Shown: in pieces, positions 44,525-56,638 of the stretch
How the letters are laid out: each line of letters starts with the position of its first letter
How positions within the stretch are numbered: the first letter of the stretch is position 1
Assembly (NCBI GenBank): GCA_036346225.1
Contig: JARFIW010000900.1
Location: 3,339,338-3,403,337 of the forward strand
Reading direction: 5' to 3'
Origin: Platerodrilus igneus
Lineage: Eukaryota > Arthropoda > Insecta > Coleoptera > Lycidae
Length of the DNA stretch: 64,000 nt
The notes under the pieces: model-generated
The model's input: only the letters and a program-made list of their open reading frames with translations
Databases searched by the model: none
What the model was told of the DNA's origin: nothing
Translations under genes and position numbers: made by a program

Positions 44525-45307
44525 GAATGCTTCCTGCTGCAAGAACGTTTGTTGCTATACATCAAAAATTGATGGAAACGGGTACCATTGTCCGAGAAAT
44601 ACTGAAGGTTGCAAAAGAAGAAAAATGAAGAAACCCTGTTATGGAAGACAATAGTTTGAAAATTGTGGAGTAACCTTCTACCAGTAATATCTCAAAAGTT
44701 GCTTTATAATTAAATGTTTCACATATGACAGCCTGATGGATTTCACGTGAGTAGATTTTACACCCACACCATGTTGAAAAGGTACATAGTCTTTCACAAG
44801 TTGATTTCCAGCAAGAATACAATGTTGCCGTTGGTACTTAAGCAAACGTGATCATAAACCGGCATTTCGCATTACCGAGTTGTATACCGATGAAGTGAAA
44901 TTTTTAAAAAACAGCATTACCAATTTCCATAACAACCATATTTGGAGTGATGAAAATTCACATGCAGTAGTAGTAGTAGAAAGAAGCATCATTATACTTT
45001 TTCAGTAAATGTATGGGACGGAATTGCTGGCGATCCTGCTAAACCTTTTTCTTTTGCCCGACACTTTAAATGGGGAAAACTATTTAAAGTTTTCAGAAAT
45101 TGGTTTACCTGATATATTGGAAGATGAAGCTTTGGCTCTACAACAAAATTTATTTTTAATGCACCGATCGTACTCTACCCACTGTCGCATCATTGTTCTG
45201 AATGTCTTAAACTAGACTTATCCAAACCGATGAATTGGGAGAGATATCTTGACCGCCTAGATCCTCAGAATGTAATCCGAAGTATTTTAAATTGTGAAGA
45301 CGTGTAA
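44525..45307 (+). pseudogene. Heavily decayed mariner-superfamily transposase
   Basis: Fragments in several plus-strand frames line up with an insect mariner-like transposase. In order: an N-terminal 'VREILKVAKEEK', 'SKRDHKPAFRITELYTDEVKF', 'NNHIWSDENSHAV' (first-Asp region), 'SVNVWDGIAGD', then 'LLPDTLNGENYLKF' and 'LPDILEDEALALQQN' in the 45009-45215 frame, ending near 45307 with 'YLDRLDPQNV'. The part carrying the second and third catalytic Asp is missing or scrambled. No terminal repeats were found. It is much older than the 32.5 kb copy. Confidence 0.65.
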
Positions 45308-46920
45308 AAAGTTTGGTGTAGAGTGATGAATCAATTAATAATATTAACGCATTACGCCAAAGGATAATGAATACTTTTAACGAAATTCCTTACACCTTTA
45401 GAATTTTCAAGAGGGTGCGACGGTCGATGACTATGAGATGAGAGAAGTGTGTACGAGCTAATGGCGGTCATTTCCCACATTTGTTGTAAAGGAAAATCCT
45501 AAAAATATAATGCGATGTAATTAACTTTTAACTTTCTTAAACCTATGAAATTAAAATAAAATGAAGTAATGATATGACAAAAAATATTTTTTTCAGGTCC
45601 GTGTATTTGTTATTAAGGACTTCTGATCACATGTTTATGCGAACAAAAGTCTTCTTTTTAGCTAAAGAATACGGTCCTAATCTACACGTCGATCAGTTAC
45701 ACCCTGTATTGTTCTATAACTGAACAATATTCAAATTAAACCCATGATTTTGCCGTATCTGAGAATAAGAACGAAAAATATCGTACACTTTTAAAATGTG
45801 CAGAAATATATCGTAGTGCTAAGCAACATTATAATAAGGTACCATTTATAAAACACTTGAACGACGAAAGTTTCAAATTCAGTTTGGGTATAGACCATTA
45901 CTAATCTTAAAAGCTCTATTAATTTACGTTAACACATCTGTTGGTATTTCAGGTTTCTTTGGAGAAATTGTAAGTTATAACTTACATGTACGTGTTGCTA
46001 TGCGTCTTGATATTAAGACGCATGACGCGAATAAGGTTCAACAATGCGAAGGGAAAACTTTTAGTAGGGTTTGTTGTAGAAGTTTTTAATGCCACAATCG
46101 GGCGAGCATTCCATTACTGATTTCGTTTTTTCCTTATTGGCCCGCACGTCTTACGGGTAACAACTTTCAATCAAAATTTTTTTAGTTGAGTCCAAGAAGT
46201 AATTACTTCAATAGATTTTGCCTGTCCTGTCAATTGTTTAAAAGCGTAAGCTAATAAAAGAAACTTTTGTTTTGTACCAGCTAATTGAAAAGCAGCATCT
46301 GTATTAATAATAAATTCATTTAACTTGTTAATGGAATAATAATATTTTTCAATCCATCGAAACAATAAAGTAATTTTATATTCTTCAAAATCCTTAGAAT
46401 CAGAGTGATTATTTACGCATGTCTGACATTTGTAACAAATTTGGACCCATGTAATATTTCAGAAATACAAAAATGTAAAATTCAAAAGTAGTTTTAATTT
46501 AATTTCAAAAATTTAAAATCTTCAAAATGAAGTTAAGCTTAAACTAAAAATTACTAAAATTACATCTGTGTACTGTTCGTAGTAGCAAGTTTTATTCTTA
46601 TTGCAGATTATAAGTTGCATTTCAAAACTGGACCACTTCCATTCAAATTTTACGAACAGCAATGGCAATTTTGAAGCCTTTACCTTGTCCAAGTTACCAA
46701 GAACCCACACCGGACTGTTGTGGCCCTTGTGACAATGTGAAGATTGGTATTACTAAGAAATAAAAACAGCGCAAGCACAGTTACAATTTTACTAAAATTC
46801 AATTAAAGTGCATACGAAAACCTCTTAGTCTTCAATATTTTGCTATCAGGTTTTTATAATTGAAATAACTTACTAATACCCATAGCACTCGTAGTGCTCT
46901 GTGTTATAAAGGTCTCTTGA
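45308..46920. other. No gene recognised
   Basis: A+T-rich sequence. A 24-bp near-palindrome, 'atgcgtctt' and 'aagacgcat' around a 6-bp centre, lies near 46000-46025. A minus-strand ORF of 64 codons at 46171-46365 is protein-like but unrecognised. Confidence 0.5.
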
Positions 46921-47039
46921 TTGATACTATATATATACCCGGTGTTCCAAAAGTATGGAAATGGTAAGATATTTCGCTTAGAACGCCTTTTCAGAAAAAA
47001 TGTCTTGAACAAAAGTTGTAGGATTTTTGAGGTTCAATT

Positions 47040-47390
47040 GAACGGTGACCTTAAATTTGACTTTGACCTTGTCCTTCAAGGTCATTTGAAGGTCAACTAT
47101 GTTTTTTCAAATAGGAACTTCTACTTTTTGTTACGGATTTGGAAAGAGCAGGAAATTTTGCATTCAAGTATAACTTTGACTATGACCTTGACCATGACTT
47201 TTAACGTTATTCCAAGGTCAAATTTGTTTTTGAAATGGGAACACTGAATAACTTTGAGGGAATTAAATTTTTTGAAAAATGATAAGAACAAATGTTTTAG
47301 GATTTTTCCCTGGCTATTCAATGGTGACCTTGGATTTGACTTTGACCTTGCCCTTCAAGGTCAATTTTATTCTTTTAAATAAAACCCCTA
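47040..47390. repeat. Aggtca-rich flank (left)
   Basis: Repeated 'aaggtca' and 'tgacctt' words, at least ten in 350 bp, several as 'tcaaggtca', the extended half-site of FTZ-F1/ERR-type nuclear receptors. The same words recur in the inverted right flank (50340-50540). The density arises from degenerate tandem repetition; regulatory activity is only a possibility. Confidence 0.6.
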
Positions 47391-47805
47391 AGCCTAAAGC
47401 AAAAATCCTGGCAAATAAAAGCAAGGAGATATCACGGCTATTTACGGAAAAGCCAGTGAAGACGAGGCGTAGATTTCCGGCCAGTTAAGGCAAGGAGAGG
47501 AAACCCAACCACTTAAGGCAAGGCTAACAATCTTGGTTCAAAATGTTCTTCGTCAAAATCCTAGCAGACGGACATCAAAATTTTTAATGGCGCTCGTAAA
47601 GTATCAGGTATAATATTAGCGCAACCATTGTATTTTCTTTGTCTCAGATTCTCCATATCTTTTGGTTTAGTATCATGCACGATTATTTTTAAATAGCCGT
47701 AAAAGAAAAAATTAAGTAGAGTTAAATGAGGGATCTTTGCTAGCTGTTTTATAGTTACTCTCCGTTCTAACCTATAATTATTAATTTGAAATTTTAAGAG
47801 CTACT

Positions 47806-48010
47806 TCATGAATTATTGAGACTATTTCCTTCTGCAGCAATTGACTTGAAATGTCGATTTGTTTGAATAAACAGTAACTCAAAATTAAAATACTGAACAA
47901 TCCTTTCCATCATGTTTTGACAAAATTCAATTTCCCCGTCATGATCATCTTCATTAATTTGTTGATGTAAGTATGTTCTGTATTGATCTTTAAAATTATA
48001 CAATTTTTCA
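47806..48010 (-). pseudogene. Mariner transposase fragment, minus strand
   Basis: The frame reads 'YLHQQINEDDHDGEIEFCQN', which parallels 'HQELNEDDLDRRLELCEN' in the plus-strand transposase at about 49095-49155. The residues after it ('IQTNRHFK') correspond loosely to the first-Asp region but the Asp motif is not preserved. The fragment is short and sits in the inverted half of the composite. Confidence 0.5.
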
Positions 48011-48056
48011 TTTGCTTCACTTGAACCCGTTAAGATTTCTCGTACGCCATCTTGAA

Positions 48057-48300
48057 TCCGCCATCTTAGACTCTGATTTTCCAAAAACTGAGTGCAAAAT
48101 CTCAATCGACAACTGGAAATTTCCTCTGTACCGAATTTGGCGTAAATTGGTTGAATTTTTAAAAATCTCGTCCGCCATCTTGGCTCCGCTATTTTGGACT
48201 CCGAATTTACAAAAACTGAGTACGAAACCTCAATCGGCAACCGGAAAAAACCCCCTGTACCAAATTTGTCGTAAATTGATTGAGTTTTTGAAAATCTCAG
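48057..48300. repeat. Tandem duplication, two copies of about 120 bp
   Basis: 48057-48168 and 48171-48300 share 'ccgccatctt', 'caaaaactgagt', 'ctcaatcg', 'ctgtacc' and 'cgtaaattg' in the same order. The second copy has about 12 extra bases. Several 'gccatctt' words occur. Confidence 0.75.
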
Positions 48301-48733
48301 CCATACCCGTTTACTGTCTTCTTAATTTCGCTGTATTTGCACCTTTAACATTTAGTTGAGTATATTGATCTGACGGGTTTGCTGTTTTTAGTATTTCTAT
48401 TCTTGATAATTGAAACAGTTACTCTCGCTGCATTCGCTTCTCTAACAGTCCTTTACAGGATAGTTAGTGGAGTTTATTGCTTTTGGTGCCGTTTCTGGTT
48501 TTCAATTGTAATTTTAATTCGACCCTCTAACAGTGCCGATTCTGTTTTTCAATTGTCATTTTATAACTTTTGACTAACAATTACTTTCGTTGAATTCGCT
48601 TCTCTAACAGGATACTTAGTAAAGTTAATTATTAATTCCTTCTTTTCAGGATAGTTAGTAAGGTTAATTTTTTTTTGCCGCTATTGCTGTTTCTTCAAAG
48701 TTCTTTCTTGTTATTCTTTCCTTTTCTTTTGCC

Positions 48734-49764
48734 ATGGCTACTCTAACAGAACGAGAGAGAGAGTTACTTTATTAATGATGAGAGGTTGGGGTGATAGATA
48801 TGAGTCGTATGACGCAGTAATGGTGTTGTTTAATGAAACATTTCGAGTAGGCTTAACAAGCATTAGTAAGTCCACTGTCTCAAATCAGGCGATTTGAAGA
48901 AACTGGGACTAATAAGAATCGTCCTAAATCTGGAATACCGAAAATTGAAACCTCAGATGAGCGGCAAACGGAAGTGGCCCAATTATTCATCGAAGACGCG
49001 CATTTACCTATTAGAAAGGTCTCTCAACAGCTTCAAATTAGTCAAACGTCGATTTTTAGAAATTAAAAGATGTTTAAATTTCACCCGTACAAAATGAATC
49101 TTCATCAAGAATTAAATGAAGATGATTTAGACCGGCGATTGGAATTGTGTGAGAACATGATGGGAGAATTGTTCAAAATCTCAATTTTCAATCGCTCATT
49201 ATTTTTCGGATGAATCAATCTTTCAACAATGAAAATCCTCATTGGTTGTGCGAATATCACACGCAGTACCCGCAAAAATTGAATATTTGGGCAGGTATTT
49301 TTAGGGACAGAATAGTTGGACCTTTTTTCATAGATGGGACTTTAAATGGTCCAAAGTATTTGGAATTATTGCAGGCGGAGATAGTACCAGCGTTACAGGA
49401 GATAGCTGGTGAAGAACACGATGAGGTTTGGTTTCAGCAAGATGGCGCGCCTGCACATTTTCGGACAATTGTAAGGGACTATCTAAATGAAGAATTCAAA
49501 AGTCGTTGGATATGTAGGAGAGGAATGATCGAGTGGCCAACCAGATCACCTGATCTGAATCCATTAGACTCTTTCCTTTGGGGCTACATAAAGAATAAAG
49601 TTTATATAACACAACCACGGGATCTGGAAGATCTGAAACAAAGAATAGTGAATGTTTGCACTGATATAACACCTAAAATTATAAGAAGTACCGTTAAAAA
49701 TTTTTATGTCCGTCTAGGAATCAGCCAGGATGCTGATGGGGGTCATTCTGAACACAGGTTGTAA
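48734..49764 (+). pseudogene. Mariner-like DD41D transposase, frameshifted
   Basis: Begins at the ATG 48734 ('MATLTERERELL'), then shifts frame at 48775, near 48890 and near 49065, so the DNA-binding half is broken. The catalytic half is clearer. The first-Asp motif 'IIFSDES' is near 49197 in one frame. From 49210 an open frame of 184 codons carries 'FQQDGAPAHFR' (second Asp) and 'PDLNPLDSFLWGY' (third Asp). The second and third Asp are 41 residues apart by count, again DD41D. The C-terminus ends 'DADGGHSEHRL'. It is related to, but distinct from, the 32.5 kb element. Confidence 0.85.
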
Positions 49765-49789
49765 ACTGTGCCGCAACGGGCCCAGCTTT

Positions 49790-50236
49790 CTCCTTGCCTT
49801 AACTGGCCGGGTTTTATCCTTACCTTAACTGGCCGGGCTCTATCTTTGCCTTAACTGGCTGGAATCTATCCTTGCCTTAACTAACCGGACTTTACCCTTG
49901 CCTTAACTGGCCGGGTTCTATCCTTGTCTTAACTGGCCAGGATCTATCCTTGCCTTAACTGGTCGGGCTTTATCCTTGCCATAACTGGCCAGGCTCTATC
50001 CTTGCTTTAACTGGCCGGGATCTATCCTTGCCTTAACTGACCGGGCTCTATCCTTGCCTTAACTGGCTGGGCTCTATATTTGTTTTAACTGGTTGGGCTC
50101 TGTTCTTGCCTTTACTGGCCGAGCTTTCTTCTTGTCTTAACTGGCCAGGCTATTTCCTTGCCGTAACTGGCCGGGTTTCTTTTCCAAGCCTTAACTGGCT
50201 GGGACGCTTCGTCTCGCCTCAACTGGCCGGGATCCT
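49790..50236. repeat. 26-bp minisatellite, about 17 copies
   Basis: Consensus about 'ccttgccttaactggccggg' plus a variable 'ctctat' end. Copies are directly adjacent without spacers and differ at a few positions; the last three are the most diverged. The inverted left flank has only about two units (47475-47515), so the array expanded on the right side only. Confidence 0.95.
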
Positions 50237-50609
50237 TCGCTTTTCCTTAAATATCTGTGATATCTCCTTGCCTTTATTCGCCAGGATTTTCGCTTTAGGC
50301 TTAGGGGTTCCATTTGATAAAACATAGTTCATCTTGAAATGACGTTGAAAAACAAGGTCAAGGTGAAATATAAGGTCACCATTGAATAGCGAGGGAAAAA
50401 TCCTAAAACATTTGTCCTGATCATTTTTCAAAAAATTTAATTGCCTCAAAGTCATCCAGTGCATAGTTGACCTTGAAACGACCTTGAAGGACAAGGTCAA
50501 GTTCAAATTCAAGGTCACCATTGAATAGTCAGGGAGAAATCCTAAAACATTTGTTCTTATCATTTTTCAAAAAATTTAATTGCCTCAAAATTATTCAGTG
50601 TTCTCGTTG

Positions 50610-51113
50610 CAGAAACCTTAGCCGACTTAGTCAGCATTTTTTCTCTTTGGTTCTTCGGTTATAATTTTTGGTTGCCACAGTTTGTAGTACATTGTTTTTT
50701 TTTACCAGCGTTCCTTCTCTCTTCCTTTCGTTCTCCCTTGTTGTCCCTTTTGTTTACTTAAGGCTTGACTTTGGGTCCTGTTTTGGTTGGCACTGTTGGT
50801 TTTCTTCCTCGTTCCTTTTCTTCTTTTGAGGTTGATAATCGTACTCTTTCTTTTGAAAAACATCCGTTCGTTGACGACTCCGCAGTGCTGAGGCCGCTAC
50901 AGCTTAGTCCTCCTTGATTACCTATTACCCGTCTTCCCTTCCTTCCTTTTTTCTCTCTTCTATTATTTTTTTATTTTTAGGGTTTCCTATTTTTTTCTTT
51001 TTCTGGTTTCTTTTTGGCTGTTGCCGTAACAAATGCTATTTTAGTTTTAAGCGATTTTTTTTTTGGTTTGGGTTTCTTTTTGTTTGGTCCTGCCCACTCC
51101 CTGTTACTTTTGC
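50610..51113. other. T-rich sequence before a 3' LTR (probable Gypsy internal 3' end)
   Basis: A pyrimidine-rich stretch with no ORF homology that leads directly into a polypurine tract and LTR start. It is probably the 3' untranslated internal part of the LTR element to which 51126-51390 belongs. Confidence 0.45.
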
Positions 51114-51390
51114 TGGGGGGAGATTTGTTACGTTTATTTTCAACATACATTAAATACCCTGTTTTCCCTTGTTAATTCAATATCCGATCGAATAAATTCC
51201 TGTTCTACTTTTAAATCCTTCAACATAATTAATAACAAATACGCTTTCTAATAATTCCTCAACTTAAATCTACTTGCTTGAAAACGACAAGTTTAGGCTA
51301 TAATTAAATAGTTTATATCCTGTTTTAGATACTCGTTGACTTGTTATACATTACGACCGCGTATAATTGCTTTCTTTTGGGTTTCCAATC
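51114..51390 (+). mobile_element. Polypurine tract plus truncated 3' LTR, copy B
   Basis: The purine-rich 'ggggggagat' (51115-51124) immediately precedes TGTTACG at 51126. This is the textbook order for the 3' end of an LTR retrotransposon. From 51126 the sequence matches the first 265 bp of LTR copies A and C, including the 'gatcgaataaattcc' phrase, and homology ends near 51390. It shows that copies A and C are LTRs. Confidence 0.75.
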
Positions 51391-51632
51391 CAATATTTTA
51401 GACTGTATAGATGTTTTTTTGGATACTAATGTGTTTGATTTCATGTTGTAAACTCGAGCATTTCTGTTGAGCTAGCCCGCCAAAGTAAAGTTCGAAAGAA
51501 AGGTAAATCAACATTTTCAAATTTTACAATTTGCTGTATTTGTACCACAGCATTCTTTTAGCGACGTCTAACGCCGGCCGTTGTTATACCAATAATTTAG
51601 CGGCGCACCGAAGCGGGCCATTGTCACATCAG

Positions 51633-51678
<46 letters not shown>

Positions 51679-52310
51679 TATATAAAAATTGCTGGAGATA
51701 GTAGTGAATGACGTGTCCATACATTGGGCGTCAATAAAAGTGCAGAAACAAAGAAATCTCAACATTGCGGTTATAATTACAAAAAGAAGGCATATAAAAG
51801 CAATTTACAACTTAACTTTAGAAAGAAACATCATTTCATCACTACTACACATTAATACAATCTGTACCTAATCTTTGTTAATAAATATAAAACCAAAAAC
51901 ATTTTATACGTATGTCATAAAATTTTCTTTAAGACGAAAATGGATAATATTCTCCTAGTACTCTCCTTAGTGTAGCTGATCAGCAACCTTGAACAGACAT
52001 TTTGTAAGGGTCAAACAACTTCGACTTTTGATCTCAAAATTACTAAAAACAGTTATCCATTCGCAAGTAATTTTCTATACGCAAAAATCTTATATTAGTT
52101 TAATATACTTAATAATATCACAAATTGTCTGTCTAAGGGTTTAAAACAAAGTTGTAATTGCGTTTTGAATCGTCAAACTTTTGCTGGTGTTCATATCTCC
52201 ATTACAACATGCCTTTTACTATAATTGCTATCTGAGGTTTGTTTACAATTAGAATTAACTGCATTGAAAAATTCCTGGTTTCATTTTTTTAGATGTCTAT
52301 GTTAAATGAA
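51391..52310. other. No gene; contains a (TA)n microsatellite at 51637-51682
   Basis: A+T-rich sequence with an interrupted (TA)n tract of about 45 bp at 51637-51682. Confidence 0.7.
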
Positions 52311-52325
52311 TCTTATATCAAAGTC

Positions 52326-52627
52326 TGTGCATTTATATTTTCAATGCTCCACCAGAAGGTACTACATTGGCCAGCAGGCGAGTTTTTTGTTGCCTGGAAA
52401 TTTAGAATTTTGCCGAACCCTTGCCGTTCCAGGCAAGGTAGGGATCTTTAACGTGCGTGACAACACCCACACACGGGACCTCCATTTAACCTCTCATCCG
52501 AACGAGGGCGTAATTTTTGTGAAAAATGCTCACCTGTCATTTTTCAAGCAGTCGGCCGTGTCGGGATTTGAACTCAGGACATTGGGATCCGTAGTCTTAC
52601 GCTTACTACATTGATCCACGGCGACGC
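52326..52627 (-). mobile_element. tRNA-derived SINE, copy 5, full length with target duplication
   Basis: Flanked by a perfect 14-bp direct repeat cttatatcaaagtc (52312-52325 and 52628-52641). On the minus strand it begins with a tRNA-like head containing a weaker A box and a B box 'gagttcaaatccc', followed by the standard body. Its tail is 'ttttcaatgctcc' and about 20 bp more on the plus strand, resembling the copy 3 tail and differing from the 'acatgtgatttt' tail of copy 4. Two subfamilies may therefore be present. Confidence 0.9.
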
Positions 52628-52641
52628 CTTATATCAAAGTC

Positions 52642-54211
52642 CACTTCAGTTTTTGAAAGTACTTTTCTTTTAATAGATTAAAAAATCAGGTGACCTTGAA
52701 CCAAGATAACTTATCATTTATATTGGAGCAATAAATATGCCGTCGGGGTTCTCCATAAAAGCGATCTAGTAACTGTTTATGAATGACTGAATATTTATTG
52801 AATTCTCCTCATTATGTACCGGCTTTATATAATAAAATTTTAAATACGTCATCGTTCTCGAAACACCAAAGCATAAACTCTATTAACAGTAAATTCCGGA
52901 AATACAAACACATGTACATTCACTTTAAAAAGACAAACCTAATATAATATCTAACTGGCCAGGTATTACTAAAAGAATTGCTTGAAGAAACATTAGTCCA
53001 TTAAAAATACTAAATTTTCACTCTTTAGTTAACAATATATCCAACAAATAAAGCTTGCGTTTAAAATAAATATGCACATTTTTCTTAACGTTTCAAACTA
53101 CTTCTCTAATAATATTATCCTCAAATTCAAACAAAACTTTCTCCGTCGTTATGTTACACTCTAACAAAATAATTATTTAACGTAATATTCATTTTCTATC
53201 AAATAACTACGAACCATTTACAACCTGCATTTAAAATTCAATATGTACATATTTAGAAATAATAAACAAAAAGGAGCCAAACTTTACTCACAGTTAGCTT
53301 CCACTTCACTTTTTAAATAAGAACGTCCAGGAACGCCAATGATTAACCCTTTATTATTAACAAGTTAGGCCACCCTATTCCATTTATCTAAATTCCAATT
53401 TTTGTTAAAGATTAAAATCAGTTTATCATCCTTTTATGGGATAATTTCATTTGTTGATGACTATCCGATGCGAATGTAAATTCCACGATTTACTTTCTCG
53501 TCTACTTATCTAGCAATGTTTAAAAACAATTCGTCGCTGGCCGCTCACACAGAGACACACACGATGAACTGTCTACAACCCTCCATGTTTGTTTAACCGT
53601 CATTTATTTCTTAACTTTCTAAATTTATTCCTTATATAACATTCTTTCTTTTTCAAAATTCCGTTCTCACACTTTGTACGTCTAAACTAATCCTAATTTT
53701 GAGGTCAGCGTTGTTGTATTCGGCAAACTCATTAATTTTATTACTCATTTTATAAATCTGTTAAACCCGTGTGAAAGTGTACCAATAACTTTAATATGCC
53801 GGCTATTTAACGAGTGTCTATCTAAAGCTTTTCTGAATTTTTATATTAAATTCAGAAAAAGCGGTGTAAAGTGTATCGATCGTTATTACTGTTTGTATAT
53901 AGTGTGCTAGGTACTTTACTATTTTTATTCTTTATCCGTATTTAATATTATTTTGAAATAGCAAAGTAATTGAAAGTAAACTACCAAAGCCTCTAAATTT
54001 TATAGGCCGCATTCGCACTGGAAGTTCATTTAACTAATTGATTTTAATAAATTTTTTCTACGACTTAAGTTGGCTTAAGTAGCGTTACAAAGCTTAAAGC
54101 CAATCACTCTGTGATACTATTATAGTAAGCATATCTGGCCTTATAAATTTATATCTTAAGTTCTAAGTATTCCACAACCTATCTTATACTATTGTCCAAA
54201 AATTTAGAGGT
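52642..54211. other. No gene recognised
   Basis: A+T-rich sequence. The stretch near 52935-52985 belongs to the dispersed repeat family also at 5067-5115 (inverted) and 40335-40390. Confidence 0.6.
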
Positions 54212-54624
54212 AAATCACTTTAAGAAGAAGTCACCGGTATAATGCGCACATAGCAAAAGTCGGTTTGGGAACGCGCATTATATGTAATTAAGGATTGCGG
54301 TATTCAGGGTTTAGTGGCGTGGAATTTTGTATAATCCACCAATCAGAAATTGTAAAAAGCAGCCCAGTGTCGGGAGTGTTTTGTTTTCTGTTGGTTTGAC
54401 ATTTTGCAATTTACATCAGCTGTATTTTATGCATTGTATATTATTTCATTTTCTGCTATAAAACAGTTCTTTTTAGAACTAAATTACGCCAGTTTGTTAT
54501 TGTGTGAGGGAGTATATATAAAAGGAACAATCTAACATTACCGTAGTAACTCAACTACGTCCGCCACTGTCACTATATTTCTGCGCAATCTGTCAAATGC
54601 TCTGGATTCTTCTTAAAGTGATTT
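54212..54624. mobile_element. MITE candidate with 18-bp perfect inverted repeats
   Basis: 54212-54229 (aaatcactttaagaagaa) and 54607-54624 are perfect inverted repeats. They delimit a 413-bp segment with no ORF. A strong TATA-like 'tatataaaag' lies inside near 54514-54523. No clear target duplication was seen; the bases outside the repeats do not match. The class is unknown. Confidence 0.55.
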
Positions 54625-55281
54625 GACGCTATCTGAAGTTTTAAGACAATTTCAGTCGGTGACTCAATTGTACAAATATGGTTGCGTTGTGTTGGATAAG
54701 AATAAGTATAAAAGAAATTGTTAAAGAGCGGAACACAAACTAAAGCTGTATAGCTTATCCTGACATGTATAAAAAGGTTAATCGATGAAGTTCTTTAAGA
54801 CCAGAAAACTTTCTTTTCTTAGTAGTTTTCTTTTGTTGCGGAACGAAAACAAACTTTTGTGGGACATAACGTATGAATTATAACTAAAAGAAACACTTTT
54901 AAAACTGCTTACATTTAATTTAGTAACTTCTGACAAACACTGATTAATTTATGTAGTTTATAAAGTACATGGAGTACTTGGCATGGTACGTACATTCATG
55001 CAATTTTAAAGTAAGGTTAGACGTGATTTCCAACCAACATATAAAAAGGGATTTAGGCTAAATGCATGTTGTGTATAAGAATAAAAATTTTATATTGCCG
55101 GTCTAATTTCATCGCTATCTGAGTAAGACACTAAAAAATGAAGTTATATGATATAAAATTTGTAAGTAATTTACATTCACTTAGAATTTTAAAAAACGTC
55201 GTAATGCTATTAGAACAATACGTACAGATATTTTTCATTAGCCCATTTAATCTTGCTATATCAAACATTGCATAAGAAAGT
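54625..55281. other. No gene recognised
   Basis: A+T-rich sequence between the MITE candidate and LTR copy C. Confidence 0.6.
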
Positions 55282-56638
55282 TGTTACGTTTATTTTTCAA
55301 CATTAATTAAATACTTTTTTTCCCCTGGTTAAGTCATTACCCGCTCGAATAAATTCCATTTCTATTCTTAAATTCTCCAAAAACACCCTATATATTGTAC
55401 TTGTTCAGAATAAGCCCGCTTTAACATAATTTTAACTCAAATCTGTTTTGCTTTTAAAATGAAAATTTATTCGATAGATTAAATAGTCAGTACCTTGTTT
55501 TAGGTATCCGTTGATTTGTTAAACATTCCGATAACGTATAATTGCTTTCTCTTGTATTTCCCATCTAAAGACTTGTCGAAATAATGGATCCCACTATTAT
55601 TTGCTAGCGTATTTTCCAGTTTGCTAATCGCGCTTGGATAACGTGGGGATTGCAGTTCGTACTCGTGTTATTTGAACCAATTTTTAATTTGATTCTACAG
55701 CTTGTGCGCTGAAATATTTTCTACATTACTCGTCCCAGTACTTCAACAACGATGTGCGTTTCTTTTTTCGACATGTAGGAGGTATCTTGCGTGTATCAGT
55801 GAGTTTTTCCGCGCATACCCATCCTAATCAGATTCTCTTTTTAGATCTTAGCTAGAAGCCAAATCGGTTCTTTTTATGTAGGCCCAACTGTTTTTTGCCA
55901 CAGATCAACTGCCGTTGCCTGTAGATCGCTAGTGCCGTTATGGTAACAGAGTAAATAGATTCCCACGACCGTGGCGATGCGGTGCTGATTCAGTCCCGAT
56001 GGCGTGCAAGCTAAGTATCCCAACACATACAGGTATACAACTTGTTTTCTTTTATGTATATCAAGGGCATATTCCTTATCAGCGTTTGGTGTAGTTACGT
56101 GATAAAAAACGTGACACTGTAGGACTATTGTTTGTTGTTGCGAATCGATATAATCGCTTTACAGATGTGATGTACCATTGTTAAAAATGTTTGACAAAAG
56201 TTCCCACACGCTTATTCTTTTCTACTGATTAGTTTATTTTACAAACGGTATTATGTACAATTTAAAAAAATGTTTGACAAAAACTCTCACACGTTAATTT
56301 TTTTCTACTGATTAGTTTATTTTACAAAAGGTATTATGTGCAATTTTAAAAACGCTTGACAAAAGCTCTCACTTGTTTATTTTTTACTGATTAGTTTTAT
56401 TTTGTGTAAAATACGAAATGCGCCCTTCGTATCTAAAGTATTAAATTGTTCGTATGACATAATTGTTTGCTTTGAAATAGTAACGCTTAATTTATTCCTT
56501 TTGCTTGTTTGTACAGAATCCTTTATTTATTCTTATTGTTTTTTGTTTTTTTGGTATGTAGGTGAATCCCCCCACTCTACGCGTTTGGTAGTTAGACTGG
56601 TATTTACGTTTCTTCCGGCTACGTCTAGGTACGTAGCA
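55282..56638 (+). mobile_element. Solo LTR of the same Gypsy-type family, copy C
   Basis: 1357 bp, starting TGTTACGT and ending ACGTAGCA, with a perfect 4-bp direct repeat aagt on each side (55278-55281 and 56639-56642). It is homologous to the reverse complement of 13026-14306 throughout; the last 80 bp match with only a few differences. Three tandem units of about 85 bp lie at about 56180-56405, compared with two to three in copy A. No internal region is attached. Confidence 0.88.

Larger units (their letters stand above)
46930..50606. mobile_element. Composite mariner-type element with inverted flanks
   Basis: The left flank starts 'cccggtgttccaaaagtatgg', a form common at insect mariner-like ends. 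The segment 47240-47500 is inverted relative to 50240-50606, with near identity across phrases such as 'gataagaacaaatgttttagg' and 'cctaagcctaaagc'. The right flank holds two tandem units of about 170 bp and is expanded by a 26-bp array. Between the flanks lie two transposase remnants in opposite orientation (47806-48010 minus, 48734-49764 plus). It could be one element with long inverted ends plus a second insertion; no TA target duplication was confirmed. Confidence 0.6.

Noticed and set aside
46171..46365. 64-codon minus-strand ORF
   Set aside because: The text is protein-like but has no recognisable family or neighbours; mentioned only in the region note.
49790..50236. CRISPR-like array of 26-bp repeats
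   Set aside because: The repeats are contiguous with no unique spacers, and the genome is eukaryotic.
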